A stretch of 64,000 bases of DNA from JBBRHQ01 sp963815645 (GTDB taxonomy: Bacteria; Actinomycetota; Thermoleophilia; Solirubrobacterales; 70-9): positions 434,001 through 498,000 of the forward strand of contig CAWFHL010000001.1 in NCBI GenBank assembly GCA_963815645.1. The letters are read 5' to 3'. Each line of letters starts with the position of its first letter. The first letter of the stretch is position 1. This document shows, piece by piece, positions 16,834 to 25,460 of this stretch. The notes beneath the pieces were generated by a model. That model saw only the letters and a list, made by a program, of their open reading frames with translations, had not been told where the DNA came from and made no database searches. Both the position numbers and the translations under genes were made by a program.

Positions 16834-18009
16834 TCATCGAAGCTTCGGAAGGCCCAGCACCCGCTCGGCGATGATGTTCTTGAGGATCTCCGTGGTGCCG
16901 CCCTCGATCGAGTTGGCCCGCGAGCGCAGGAAGGAGTACTGCCAGCTGCCGTTGTCGACGGCGTGCTGATCGCCGCGGCCGAGTGGCGCGTAGGCGCCCT
17001 CGATCTCCAGTGCCAGCTCGGCGATCCCCTGGTTGATGTCGGCCCATTGCCACTTCCCGAGCGAACCCTCTGGGCCCGGGATGCCCGTCTGCATCGTCTT
17101 CGTGAGGCCGCGGTAGGCGTTGATCCTCATCGTCTCGGCCTCGATGTTCAGCTGCGCGATCCGCTGGCGGTAGTAGCTGTCGTCGGCGACCGAGCCGCCG
17201 TTCAGCTTCGTCTCCCGGGCCAGCTTGGAGAGGCGCCGGAGGTTGTTCTGGATGCCGACCACGGCGCTGAAGGCGAGCCCGGCGCGTTCGTTCATCAGGG
17301 TCGTGATCGCCACCTGCCAGCCGTTGCCGACCCCGCCGATCACGTTCTCCTCCGGGATCCGCGCCTCCTCGATGAACAGCTCGTTGAACTCGCCCTCGCC
17401 GGTGATCTGGACCAGTGGGCGCACCTGCACGCCCTCCTGCTCCATGTCCATCAGGAAGTAGGTGAGGCCCTTGTGCTTGGGCGCGTCGGGGTCAGTGCGG
17501 GCGACCAGCATGCACCACTTGGCGAACTGCGCCAGCGTCGTCCAGACCTTCTGCCCGGTGACCACCCATTCGTCGCCATCCTTGATCGCCTTCGTCTTCA
17601 GCGAGGCCAGGTCGGAGCCCGACTCGGGCTCGGAGAAGCCCTGGCACCAGATCTCCTCGGCACTGAGGATCGGCTCCAGGTAGCGCTTCTTCTGCTCCTC
17701 GGTGCCGTGTGCGATCACCACCGGGCCGCCCATCGCCAGGCCGAGGACGTTGGCCGGAGCCGGCACCTCGGCCCGGGCCATCTCCTGGGCGAAGATCGCC
17801 TGCTCGATCATCGTCGCCCCGCGCCCGCCGTACTCCTTCGGCCAGGAGATCCCGGCCCATCCGCCCTCGTGCAGGCGCCGCTGCCACTCCGCCCGGAAGG
17901 GGATCACCTGGTCGAGCTCCTCGGGCTCGGGTCCGGGGTCGTTGGCCTCCAGCCAGGCGCGAAGCTGGTCGCGCAGCTCCTGCTCGGAGGGCGAGAGGGT
18001 CAGGTCCAT
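16834..18009 (-). CDS. Acyl-CoA dehydrogenase, FadE-like
   Basis: A 391-residue acyl-CoA dehydrogenase. CQGFSEPESGSDLASLKTKA is the FAD loop, WVVTGQKVWTTLAQFA a family motif, and RANSIEGGTTEILKNIIAERVLG the C-terminal region with the glutamate near the active site. WQVAITTLMNERA is typical of the FadE group active on branched or steroid-derived CoA esters. It lies upstream of the other dehydrogenase on the same strand and downstream of a thiolase, so the three may form one catabolic unit. Two large stem-loops occupy its 5' leader. Confidence 0.88.
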   Translation of the reverse strand: MDLTLSPSEQELRDQLRAWLEANDPGPEPEELDQVIPFRAEWQRRLHEGGWAGISWPKEYGGRGATMIEQAIFAQEMARAEVPAPANVLGLAMGGPVVIAHGTEEQKKRYLEPILSAEEIWCQGFSEPESGSDLASLKTKAIKDGDEWVVTGQKVWTTLAQFAKWCMLVARTDPDAPKHKGLTYFLMDMEQEGVQVRPLVQITGEGEFNELFIEEARIPEENVIGGVGNGWQVAITTLMNERAGLAFSAVVGIQNNLRRLSKLARETKLNGGSVADDSYYRQRIAQLNIEAETMRINAYRGLTKTMQTGIPGPEGSLGKWQWADINQGIAELALEIEGAYAPLGRGDQHAVDNGSWQYSFLRSRANSIEGGTTEILKNIIAERVLGLPKLR

Positions 18010-18035
18010 GCCGGAACCCTATAAGGCCGGCTGGG

Positions 18036-18140
18036 CGCGGCCGACCTCATGCCTGCATGGCATCGTCAGCGTCGGCCACGTGCTCACCGCCCGGTCGTGG
18101 CCGACCATTTGGCTGCATATCAGGAATTTCGTCGGCCACG
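18036..18140. repeat. Tandem pair of 45-nt stem-loops upstream of the acyl-CoA dehydrogenase gene
   Basis: Two inverted repeats start 60 bases apart. The first is CGCGGCCGAC pairing with GTCGGCCACG (18036-18080, one mismatch). The second is CGTGGCCGAC pairing perfectly with GTCGGCCACG (18096-18140). Both loops are exactly 25 bases and share TG.CTGCAT at the same offset. CACGTG closes each right arm. They fill the spacer between the thiolase stop and the dehydrogenase start. They could be operators for a dimeric regulator or RNA structures. Confidence 0.7.
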
Positions 18141-18169
18141 TGGCCGTGCCGCGAGGGCGAGGCCAGGTC

Positions 18170-19348
18170 TCAGACCCGCTGGATCAGCGTCCCGGTGCCG
18201 AGCCCGCCGCCGCAGCACATCGTCACCAGGCCGACCTCCTTGTCGGAGCGCTCCATCTCGTGCAGGAGGGTGGTGATCAGGCGCGCCCCGGTGGAGCCGA
18301 GGGGATGGCCGAGGGCGATCGCCCCGCCGTTGACGTTGACCCGGTCCATATCGGGATCGTGCTCGCGCCGCCAGGCGGCGAGCACGGAGGCGAATGCCTC
18401 GTTGATCTCGATCAGGTCGATGTCTCCGATCGACATCCCGTTGCGGTCGAGCAGCTTCCGGGTCGCGGGGATCGGGCCGGTCAGCATGATCACCGGGTCG
18501 ACACCCACCGTCGTCTGGTCGAAGATCCGCGCCCGCGCCTTCAGCCCGAGGGCGTCCGCCTTCTCCCGGCTCATCAGCAGCACGGCGGCGGCGCCGTCAG
18601 AGATCTGCGAGGAGTTGCCGGCGGTGATCTTGCCGTCCTCCTTGAAGGCCGGCTTCAGCTCGGAGAGCTTCTCCAGGGTGGTGTCGGGACGGATGCCCTG
18701 GTCGGTCGCGTAGGTGTCACCGTTGACGGCGATCGGGACGATCTCGCGCTCGAAGCGCCCCTCCTCGGTCGCCTTCGCGGCGAGCTGGTGGGAGCGCAGG
18801 CCGATCTCGTCGAGCTCGGAGCGGGGAATCTCCCACTTATCGGCGATCATCTCCGCCGAGATCCCCTGGGGGACGAGGTTGTAGCGCTCCATCAGCGGGC
18901 CGGAGAAGGCGTATCCGTGCTCGGACATCACCTGCATCCCGTCGGCGAAGGAGATGTGGCCCATGTGCTCGACGCCGCCGCCGATCGCGACATCGTGGAC
19001 GCCGGAGGCGATCAGCGCGGCGGCGAAGTTGACCGCCTGCTGAGCTGAGCCGCACTGGCGATCGACCGTGGTCGCCGGGGTCTCGATCGGCAGCCCGGCC
19101 TCGAGCCAGGCGTTGCGGGCGATGTTCATTCCCTGCTCGCCGAACTGCTGCACGCATCCGGCGACCACGTCCTCGACCTCGGACGGCTCGACCCCGGCTC
19201 GCTCAATCACCTCGGAGTAGGCCTTGGCGAGCAGTGTCGAGGGGTGGACGTCCTTGTAGTAGCCCTTCTCCTCGTGGCCGCGCCCGATCGGGGTGCGAAC
19301 CGCCTCGACGATGACCACCTCGCGCCCACCAAATTTGCCGTTCTCCAT
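18170..19348 (-). CDS. Acetyl-CoA acetyltransferase (thiolase)
   Basis: A 392-residue thiolase that cleaves 3-ketoacyl-CoA or condenses acetyl-CoA. VDRQCGSAQQA carries the acylated cysteine near residue 99, INEAFASVLAAW the NEAF motif, NGGAIALGHPLGSTGAR the histidine loop, and CCGGGLGTGTLI the second cysteine. All catalytic residues are present. It is divergent from a 3-hydroxyacyl-CoA dehydrogenase gene with a palindrome between them, and precedes the dehydrogenase pair on its own strand. This fits a beta-oxidation role. Confidence 0.93.
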   Translation of the reverse strand: MENGKFGGREVVIVEAVRTPIGRGHEEKGYYKDVHPSTLLAKAYSEVIERAGVEPSEVEDVVAGCVQQFGEQGMNIARNAWLEAGLPIETPATTVDRQCGSAQQAVNFAAALIASGVHDVAIGGGVEHMGHISFADGMQVMSEHGYAFSGPLMERYNLVPQGISAEMIADKWEIPRSELDEIGLRSHQLAAKATEEGRFEREIVPIAVNGDTYATDQGIRPDTTLEKLSELKPAFKEDGKITAGNSSQISDGAAAVLLMSREKADALGLKARARIFDQTTVGVDPVIMLTGPIPATRKLLDRNGMSIGDIDLIEINEAFASVLAAWRREHDPDMDRVNVNGGAIALGHPLGSTGARLITTLLHEMERSDKEVGLVTMCCGGGLGTGTLIQRV

Positions 19349-19424
19349 CAGGACGTGCCTCCGATCGATATCTCTTGGCTGCTTGGCGGTCCGCAGTTGG
19401 CCGCGGATCGAAAGATACTCAAAT

Positions 19425-19438
19425 TGACTGGCGAGTCA
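19425..19438. promoter_or_regulatory. Possible TetR-type operator in a divergent promoter region
   Basis: TGACTGGCGAGTCA has 5-base arms (TGACT/AGTCA) around GGCG. It lies in the 146-base space between the divergent thiolase and 3-hydroxyacyl-CoA dehydrogenase genes. With the flanking bases (ATTGACT...GTCAGCC) it resembles the palindrome at 12206-12223, suggesting one regulator for several beta-oxidation genes. Confidence 0.4.
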
Positions 19439-19494
19439 GCCAGCACCCACTCCCGCCCGGTTGGGCCCTGCCCGGGCGTGATAGTAAGCGGGCG

Positions 19495-20322
19495 ATGCCC
19501 GGCAAAGCAACCTACTCGCGACCAGCGATTGCCGGCAGCGGCGCGATCGCCTGCGGGCTGGCCGCCGCGTCGACCACGACCGCCGCCACGCTGCTGCTCG
19601 CCCGCAGCGAGGCCTCCGCCTGGCGCGCTGAGGAAAACGCGGTCGCCGCCTGCGCCCGGATCGAGGCCGCCGACCCGGAGCGCCTGCAGGTGACCACGGC
19701 GGCCGGCGACCTCGGCGATTGCGACCTGATCGTCGAGTCGGTGATCGAGGACCTGGAAGTAAAGGCCGGCCTGCTCGCGGGGCTCGGGGAGGCGGCCCCC
19801 GAGGCCGATCTGGCGACCACCACCTCATCGCTCCCGGTCGGGGAGATCGGCGCCCGCAGCGGCCATGGCGAGCGGGTCTTCGGGCTCCATGTCTTTAACC
19901 CGGTGCCGAGAATGAAGCTGGTCGAGCTCTGCTTCCCGCAGGGCACGCGGGAGGGCGTCCGCGAGCGGGCACTCGGCTGGTGTGGGGCGCTCGGCAAGAC
20001 CGCGGTCGAGGTCCCCGATCAGTCCGGGTTCGTGGTCAACCGGCTGCTCTTCCCCTACCTCTTCGACGCGGTCCGGATGATGGAGCGGACCGGGATGAGC
20101 GCCGGCGAGGTCGACTCCTGCATGACCCTCGGCGCAGGCCATCCGATGGGCCCGCTGGCGCTGCTCGACTTCGTCGGCCTCGATGTCGCCGAGGCGATCG
20201 GCGACGCACTCTACGCCGACTCCTCCGAGTCGGCGCACCGGCCTCCCGGGCTGCTGGTCGAGATGGTCGGGAAGGGCCGGCTGGGGCGGAAGAGCGACGC
20301 CGGCTTCTACGAGTACGACTGA
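19495..20322 (+). CDS. 3-hydroxyacyl-CoA dehydrogenase
   Basis: A 275-residue NAD-dependent enzyme of the 3-hydroxybutyryl-CoA dehydrogenase type. IVESVIEDLEVKAGLL, TTTSSLPVGEI, GLHVFNPVPRMKLVEL (with the catalytic histidine) and DQSGFVVNRLLFPYL are family motifs, and HPMGPLALLDFVGLDV ends the C-terminal domain. The N-terminal nucleotide loop (AIAGSGAIACGLAA) has GSGAIACG, a slightly changed form of GxGxxG. The ATG at 19495 is chosen because the family homology begins right after it. It probably works with the divergent thiolase. Confidence 0.9.
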   Translation: MPGKATYSRPAIAGSGAIACGLAAASTTTAATLLLARSEASAWRAEENAVAACARIEAADPERLQVTTAAGDLGDCDLIVESVIEDLEVKAGLLAGLGEAAPEADLATTTSSLPVGEIGARSGHGERVFGLHVFNPVPRMKLVELCFPQGTREGVRERALGWCGALGKTAVEVPDQSGFVVNRLLFPYLFDAVRMMERTGMSAGEVDSCMTLGAGHPMGPLALLDFVGLDVAEAIGDALYADSSESAHRPPGLLVEMVGKGRLGRKSDAGFYEYD

Positions 20323-20472
20323 GGCGCCGAGGCGCCGCGCGCGGCGGCGCGATGGTCAAAATCGGACGCGAGCTCGACCTCGAGGACTCAGGACTCCCGG
20401 CTGGAGATCCAGGGCCGCAATCCGGCTCCGCTACCTTGGCCGGATGAGCGGAACGGCCGCCAGCGGGCTGGT

Positions 20473-21321
20473 GTGATCGGGACCACCGGAGCGACCGGGG
20501 AAGTGGGCAGTCGCCTCGCCCGCCGCCTTGCCGGCCGGGGGGTTCCGCAGCGGCTGATCGTCCGCGACCGCTCTGGGGCGCCAAGCCTCGCCGCTGCCGA
20601 GGTCTCCGTGTTCGGTGGATACGGTGATCGCGATGGGATGCGCCGCGCCTTCCGGGGTCTCGCCACCCTTTTCCTGGCCTCGGCCCACGAGGCGCCGGAC
20701 CGGGTCGAGCAGCACCGGGCCGCGGTGGACGCCGCGGTCGACGCCGGGGTTGGGCGGATCGTCTACCTCTCCTTCCTCGGCGCCGCGCCCGATGCCACCT
20801 TCACCTTCGCACGCGACCACTTCCACACCGAGGAGCACATCCGCGCCGCGGGCATCCCCCACACCTTCTCCCGCCAGAGCATCTACCTCGACTTCATCCC
20901 CGGCATGGCCGGCGCCGATCAGGTAATCCGTGGGCCCGCCGGCGAGGGCCGATTCGCGCCAGTCCTGCGGGATGACGTCGCCGACTCATTGGCCGAGATG
21001 GTGACCGGCGATGGCCACGAGGGCCAGGCCTACGAGCTCACCGGGCCGGCCGCGGTGACAATGGCCGAGGTGGCCGCCGAGATCACAGCGGCGACCGGAC
21101 ACACGGTGCGCTTCGAGGACCAGACCCTGGAGGAGGCAAGAGCGTCGCGTGCCGGCACCGGGACTCCCGCCTGGGAGCTCGAGGGTTGGGTCACCTCGTA
21201 CGCTGCGATCGCGGCCGGGGAGCTCGACGTCGTCACCGACCATGTCGAGCGCCTCAGCAACCATCCGCCGGCCGGGGTCGCGGAGTTCCTCTCCGCCGGA
21301 GAAGCCGACGGTGCCGGCTAG
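20473..21321 (+). CDS. NmrA-like/atypical SDR NAD(P)-binding protein
   Basis: A 282-residue protein with an N-terminal Rossmann motif TGATGEVGSRLARRL and an NmrA-type layout (VGRIVYLSFLGAA, FHTEEHIRAAGIPHTFSRQ, then YELTGPAAVTMAEVA). The YxxxK motif of classical SDRs is absent, as in NmrA/HSCARG-type redox sensors and quinone oxidoreductase-like proteins. The start is GTG 20473. It is probably an NADP-binding sensor or reductase and the substrate is unknown. The 150 bases before it hold no clear gene. Confidence 0.75.
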   Translation: MIGTTGATGEVGSRLARRLAGRGVPQRLIVRDRSGAPSLAAAEVSVFGGYGDRDGMRRAFRGLATLFLASAHEAPDRVEQHRAAVDAAVDAGVGRIVYLSFLGAAPDATFTFARDHFHTEEHIRAAGIPHTFSRQSIYLDFIPGMAGADQVIRGPAGEGRFAPVLRDDVADSLAEMVTGDGHEGQAYELTGPAAVTMAEVAAEITAATGHTVRFEDQTLEEARASRAGTGTPAWELEGWVTSYAAIAAGELDVVTDHVERLSNHPPAGVAEFLSAGEADGAG

Positions 21322-21334
21322 GAGGTCCGAGGCC

Positions 21335-21577
21335 TCAGCCGACCGCGCCCTTGCGGCGGCCGCTGATGTCCCAGATCACGTCGGCCTCGGAGATTCCCTG
21401 GCGCCGCGCGATCTCGGCGACCTGCCCCCATGGAAGCTCGGCCTCGGGTAGCTCGTCCCAGCGGGCCAGATCGAGCGCCTCCAGCGACCCCTGAAGAGCC
21501 GGGCCCAGATGTTCCTCGGCGCGCAGTAGCGCCCTCAGGACCTCGAGCTGCTTGTCACTCAAGCGAACCATCCACAT
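21335..21577 (-). CDS. Small conserved protein, 80 aa, with structured leader
   Basis: The product starts MWMVRLSDKQLEVLRALLRAEE and ends in an Arg-rich segment. SWGQ-like text (LPWGQVAEIARRQGISEADVIWDIS) looks like a short helix-turn-helix or coiled region, but no family is certain. GGAGGT six bases before the ATG fixes the start at 21577. That ribosome-binding site is paired inside a perfect 10-base inverted repeat, which suggests translational control. No membrane segment or signal peptide is seen. Confidence 0.6.
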   Translation of the reverse strand: MWMVRLSDKQLEVLRALLRAEEHLGPALQGSLEALDLARWDELPEAELPWGQVAEIARRQGISEADVIWDISGRRKGAVG

Positions 21578-21583
21578 CGAAGT

Positions 21584-21618
21584 ACCTCCAACCCTCGAAC
21601 GGGGCTTAGGTTGGAGGT
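21584..21618 (-). promoter_or_regulatory. Leader hairpin that would mask the ribosome-binding site
   Basis: In the minus-strand transcript the arms ACCTCCAACC and GGTTGGAGGT pair perfectly around a 15-base loop. The 3' arm contains the GGAGGT ribosome-binding site of the 80-residue gene, six bases before its ATG. It could be an RNA switch or, as DNA, an operator. Confidence 0.6.
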
Positions 21619-21733
21619 GCAAGGTAGTCCGCTTCACGGACGGAACCGGCCGCTCAGCTCCGGACGAGCGATCGTTTCCCTCCAATTAGCGGACACTTTC
21701 GGCGACTCGATCGGGGCGGCGTCCCGGCGGGCG

Positions 21734-23024
21734 CTACAGGGATGAGATGCGCACCGCCTCGATCCGGTTCTCGCGCACCGACTCGACCCGGATCGTGTAG
21801 CCGTCGGCCGTGATCTCGTCGCCCCGCTTGGGCAGGCGGCCTAGCTCGCCGAAGACGTAGCCGCCGACCGAGTTGTAGGCGTCGGTATCCACCGGGAGCT
21901 CGATCTCGGCGTCCTTCAGGTCTCCGAGCGGGACGTGGCCCCGTACGAACCAGTCGCCGTTGGTCAGCCGGCGCAGGTCGGCGGCGCGGGGGTCGGTCTC
22001 GTCCTCGATCTCCCCCACCACCTCCTCGAGGATGTCCTCGACCGTGACCAGGCCGACTGTCCGCCCGTACTCGTCGACGACGATCGAGAGCGAGGTGCGC
22101 TGCCGCTGGAGGTCCTGAAGGAGGTCGTCGAGGGGCCGGGTCTCGGGAACGATCGGCGCGTCGCGGATCGCCGGTTCGAGCGGCGGCGTCCGCCCCGTCG
22201 CTCATGTAGATCCTCGCGAGGCTGTTGTTGTGGACGATGCCCTTGACCCGGTCGGGGTTGTCGTCCTCGATCACGACCAGCCGCGTGTGGCCCGAGGTGA
22301 CGCAGCGCCGCAGGGCGGTCTCGACGTCGTCGGAGGCATCGACGGTGACCACCGCGGGGATCGGGGTCATCACCTCGCGCGCCTGCTGCTCGTGCAGGTG
22401 GAATACGCCACCGAGCATCACCGCCTCGCCCTGGTCGAGGCGGCCTCGCTGGGCGCCGCGATTGATCAGCAGGCGAAGCTCCTCGGGAGAGGTCTCCTCC
22501 TCGAGACTGCCCACGTCCACCCTGAAGAGGCGGCTGACGAGGAAGATCGCGGGAGCGTTGGTGGCGATAATCAGCGGGTGCAGGGCAGTGCGGAAGAACC
22601 GCAGCGGCCTCGCCACCCGCAGCATCACCGTCTCGGCCCGGGCGATCGCCAGCATCTTCGGGGACTGCTCGCCGACGATCACGTGGAGGAAGGTGACGAT
22701 CGTAAACGCGATCGCGATCGAGATCGCCAGCGCCACGCCGTGGCCGACGACGCCACCGAAGACGGGGACGAGCAGCTGCGCGATCGCCGGCTCGCCGAGG
22801 AAGCCGATGCCCAGGGACGCGAGGGTGATTCCCACCTGGCAGGTCGCGACGAACTCGTCCACGTGCTCCATCTGAGTCGCCGCGATCTTCGCCGAGCGCA
22901 CCCCATCGGCGGCCATCTGCTCTATGCGGCTCGGGCGAGAGCGGACGATCGCGAACTCGGCCGCGACGAAGAAGCCGTTGACGAGGACCAGCAGGAGGAG
23001 GAGGACGAGAAGGACGGCCGTCAC
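21734..23024 (-). CDS. CNNM/HlyC-CorC family membrane protein (frameshifted)
   Basis: The order is: N-terminal DUF21 domain with membrane helices (a Leu/Val-rich first helix, then VNGFFVAAEFAIVR and GITLASLGIGFLGEPA), a CBS pair (AREVMTPIPAVVTVDAS, TRLVVIEDDNP), and a CorC/HlyC transporter-associated domain at the C-terminus (GDWFVRGHVPLGD). Such proteins are linked to magnesium or cobalt efflux. The frame shifts by one base at about 22180-22190 inside the second CBS repeat. The continuation SLSIVVDEYGRTVGLVT is intact in the next frame, so the protein is probably whole in the real genome, at about 430 residues. Confidence 0.8.
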
Positions 23025-23150
23025 CGCTCCGCCTCCGGCGGGTTCAGGCTCATCTGCCTATGTGGCCTCGTACTTCGAGGGCGGTCGTCTTCGTCGGCCA
23101 TCTCGGGCCCCGTAAGCATAGACGGGGCGAAGGCCGATTCTGCGCCTCCG

Positions 23151-23426
23151 TCAGAGCGCGTCGATCCGCCCGGCAAGCTCGAAATCGGCGGCCGTGAGGC
23201 CGCCCTCGGAATGGGTCGAAATGGTCACCGTGACCTGATCCCAGGAGATCGCGATGTCGGGGTGATGGTTCATTTCCTCCGCCGGCGCGAGCAGCGAATT
23301 GACGAATGAGACAGAGCCGGCGAAGTCCTCAGACTTGAACGTCTTGACGATCGCCCCGTCCTGGCGCTCCCAGCCGGGCGTCGAGGCGAGCCTGTCCTCA
23401 ATCTCGGAATCTTCGAGAAGTGCCAT
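23151..23426 (-). CDS. phhB: 4a-hydroxytetrahydrobiopterin dehydratase (pterin carbinolamine dehydratase)
   Basis: A 91-residue protein of the PCD/DCoH family that recycles pterin cofactor after aromatic amino-acid hydroxylation. EEMNHHPDIAISWDQVTV contains the catalytic histidine pair and the HPD motif, and WERQDGAIVKTF is the usual early strand. The length is standard. It is divergent from the B12-binding protein gene, with only 11 bases between the starts, so their promoters must overlap the genes. No aromatic hydroxylase is in the window. Confidence 0.9.
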   Translation of the reverse strand: MALLEDSEIEDRLASTPGWERQDGAIVKTFKSEDFAGSVSFVNSLLAPAEEMNHHPDIAISWDQVTVTISTHSEGGLTAADFELAGRIDAL

Positions 23427-23437
23427 ATTGACCTCCG

Positions 23438-24331
23438 ATGCGTATCGCCAGCCTGGTGCCGTCTGCGACCGAGATGCTATTCGCGATCGGCCTCGGCGAC
23501 AGCGTCGTCGCCGTCACCCACGAGTGCGACTACCCACAGGCGGCCGCCTCACTCCCGCAACTCACCCGGACGGTCGTCCCGGCCGGCCTCGGCGCCGGGG
23601 AGATCGACGCGACGGTGAAGCAGATCGTCGGAGACGGCGGGCCTCTGTACGAGCTCGACGCCGACCGGCTCGGCGAGCTCGCCCCCGACCTGATCGTCGC
23701 CCAGCAGGTCTGCGAAGTCTGCGCCGTCTCCTACGAGGACGTGCTCGAGGTCGCCGCTCGGATCCCGGGGCGACCGCCGGTGCTGAGCCAGGACCCGGCG
23801 AGCCTCTCGGACGTCCTCGATGACGTCATCCGCCTGGGCGAGTCGACCGGGCGGGGCAGGGAAGCGGCGCGGCTGCGGCGAAGGCTCGAGGAGCGCCTCG
23901 CGCGGGTTGGCGATTCCGTCGCCGGGCGGCCGCGGCGCAGGGTGATGGCGCTCGAGTGGCTCGACCCTCCCTTCGTCGGCGGCCACTGGGTGCCCGAGAT
24001 GATCGAGGCAGCCGGCGGGATCGACGTGATCGGCAGGGCCGGCGAGAAGTCGGCTGAGCAGAGCTGGGAGCAGCTCCGTGGCTGCGGCGCAGTGGACCTC
24101 CTCGTCATGCCCTGCGGCTACCGCCTGGCCGAGTCGGAGCGCGAGGCGAGAGGGCATCTCGCCGCGCTGCGGGGCCTGGGCGCCGAGCGGGGCTGGGCGG
24201 TCGATGCCGCCGCATCCTTCTCGCGTCCGGGCCCGAGGCTGATCGACGGGGTCGAGCTGCTCGCGCATCTGCTTCATCCTGGCGCGGCCGGGCGCCCGGA
24301 CGGCGTCGGCTCCTCGCCTCTGCCCCTCTGA
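23438..24331 (+). CDS. Cobalamin-binding (BtuF-like) protein without signal peptide
   Basis: A 297-residue member of the periplasmic-binding-protein fold used for cobalamin/iron-siderophore binding. MRIASLVPSATEMLFAIGLGD begins directly at the domain, and PDLIVAQQVCEVCAV, LEWLDPPFVGGHWVPEMIEAAGG and VDLLVMPCGYRL are family text. There is no signal peptide or lipobox, as in the cytoplasmic cobalamin-binding proteins common in actinobacteria, so a simple transporter role is doubtful. No ABC transporter genes are adjacent. A role in B12 salvage or sensing is possible. Confidence 0.8.
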   Translation: MRIASLVPSATEMLFAIGLGDSVVAVTHECDYPQAAASLPQLTRTVVPAGLGAGEIDATVKQIVGDGGPLYELDADRLGELAPDLIVAQQVCEVCAVSYEDVLEVAARIPGRPPVLSQDPASLSDVLDDVIRLGESTGRGREAARLRRRLEERLARVGDSVAGRPRRRVMALEWLDPPFVGGHWVPEMIEAAGGIDVIGRAGEKSAEQSWEQLRGCGAVDLLVMPCGYRLAESEREARGHLAALRGLGAERGWAVDAAASFSRPGPRLIDGVELLAHLLHPGAAGRPDGVGSSPLPL

Positions 24332-24335
24332 TCCC

Positions 24336-25160
24336 TCAGGCGACGGCGACCGAGCCGACGATCGCGGCGATCCCGATCGCTGCCATCGCCACCAGCTCGA
24401 CCGTGAGATGCCTGGGCCCGAGCCTGCCCCGCTCACCGGCGACGATCGCCAGCGCCGCCAGCGCCCCCCCGGCAGCGCCGAAGAGGTGTCCGCCGATGCT
24501 GATCCCCGGGTAGCCGAAAGTGAAGGCGAAGTTGATTATCAGGAGGATCCCGAGTTGCGCGGCGATCCCCTCGAGGCGACGGCCGCGAGCGACGACGAAG
24601 GCGGCGGCGAAGATCCCGAAGATCGCACCAGATGCCCCCGCGGTGAGACTGTCGGGCGAGAGCAGCAGCGCCCCGAAGGACCCGGCCAGCAGCGAGGCGA
24701 AGTAGAGGAAGACGAAGCGCAGGGTGCCGATCCCCGGCTCCAGCAGGCGGCCGACGATGTACAGCGCGTACATGTTGAAGGCGATATGGAGGATGCTGTA
24801 GTGGAGGAAGCCCGCGGTGAGAAGCCGGTACAGCTGTCCGTCCGCGACCGGCGGCGCGATCAAGCCGAAATGGACGACCACAGGGTTCGACTGGCTGATC
24901 GCGAACCCGCCGCCGCCCCGCAGCAGCTCGTAGAGGTAGGCGGCGACGTTGATCGCGATCAGGACGTAGGTCGCGCTCGTAGCCCGCGAGCCCTCGAAGG
25001 CGGCGGCGCCGGACTTGACCCTGGTGGTCTGCCGTGAGCATTCGGGGCAGCGCATGCCGACCGGGGACGGCGTCATGCAGTCGGGGCAGATCGGCCTGCC
25101 GCAGTTCGAGCAACGGACCGCGGTCTCGCGGTCGGGATGGCGGTAGCAGGTCTCGGCCAT
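24336..25160 (-). CDS. Rhomboid intramembrane serine protease with zinc-binding N-terminus
   Basis: A 274-residue rhomboid. GFLHYSILHIAFNMYAL carries the oxyanion histidine/asparagine, GASGAIFGIFAA the catalytic serine, and ISIGGHLFGAAGG the catalytic histidine, within six to seven membrane helices. The first 45 residues hold CYRHPDRETAVRCSNCGRPICPDCM and RCPECSRQ, a B-box-like or zinc-ribbon domain with several Cys/His pairs that is common in actinobacterial rhomboids. It cleaves membrane protein substrates; the targets are unknown. It converges with the B12-binding protein gene, with 4 bases between them. Confidence 0.92.
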   Translation of the reverse strand: MAETCYRHPDRETAVRCSNCGRPICPDCMTPSPVGMRCPECSRQTTRVKSGAAAFEGSRATSATYVLIAINVAAYLYELLRGGGGFAISQSNPVVVHFGLIAPPVADGQLYRLLTAGFLHYSILHIAFNMYALYIVGRLLEPGIGTLRFVFLYFASLLAGSFGALLLSPDSLTAGASGAIFGIFAAAFVVARGRRLEGIAAQLGILLIINFAFTFGYPGISIGGHLFGAAGGALAALAIVAGERGRLGPRHLTVELVAMAAIGIAAIVGSVAVA

Positions 25161-25172
25161 GGGCGCCGCAGC

Positions 25173-25460
25173 CTAGATGAGTCGGGAATGGGCCGGGCGA
25201 GGCCGCGAGCTGCCGACCCCGACGCCAACCAGCGGAGCCGAGGTCGGCGCCATGCTGCCGCCGCGCGGCTCGACCGTGACCAGCACCCGCCGAGCCCCGT
25301 CGAGGTGCCGGGGAATGGCCGCGCTAGCGGTGCCGTCGCGACGGGCGGCGAACAGGGATGAAGGCTCCATCGCACCGCCCCGCTGAACCCACGCCTGGTA
25401 GACCCGCTTCGAGGGCAGCTGGCGGAGCCCGGTCAGCTCCAGGGTGCCGGAGTCCCCCGT
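25173..25460 (-). pseudogene. Anti-sigma-K factor RskA C-terminal fragment
   Basis: This frame has GTLELTGLRQLPSKRVYQAW, then AMEPSSLFAARRDGTA and VLVTVEPRGGSMAPTSAPL, the extracellular C-terminal domain of RskA-type anti-sigma factors (typically YQAW and TVEP..GS..PT). The N-terminal zinc-binding anti-sigma domain and the transmembrane helix are missing. Its start runs straight out of the truncated sigma factor gene in another frame, so an internal piece covering sigma region 4 and the first half of the anti-sigma factor is absent. Confidence 0.75.
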
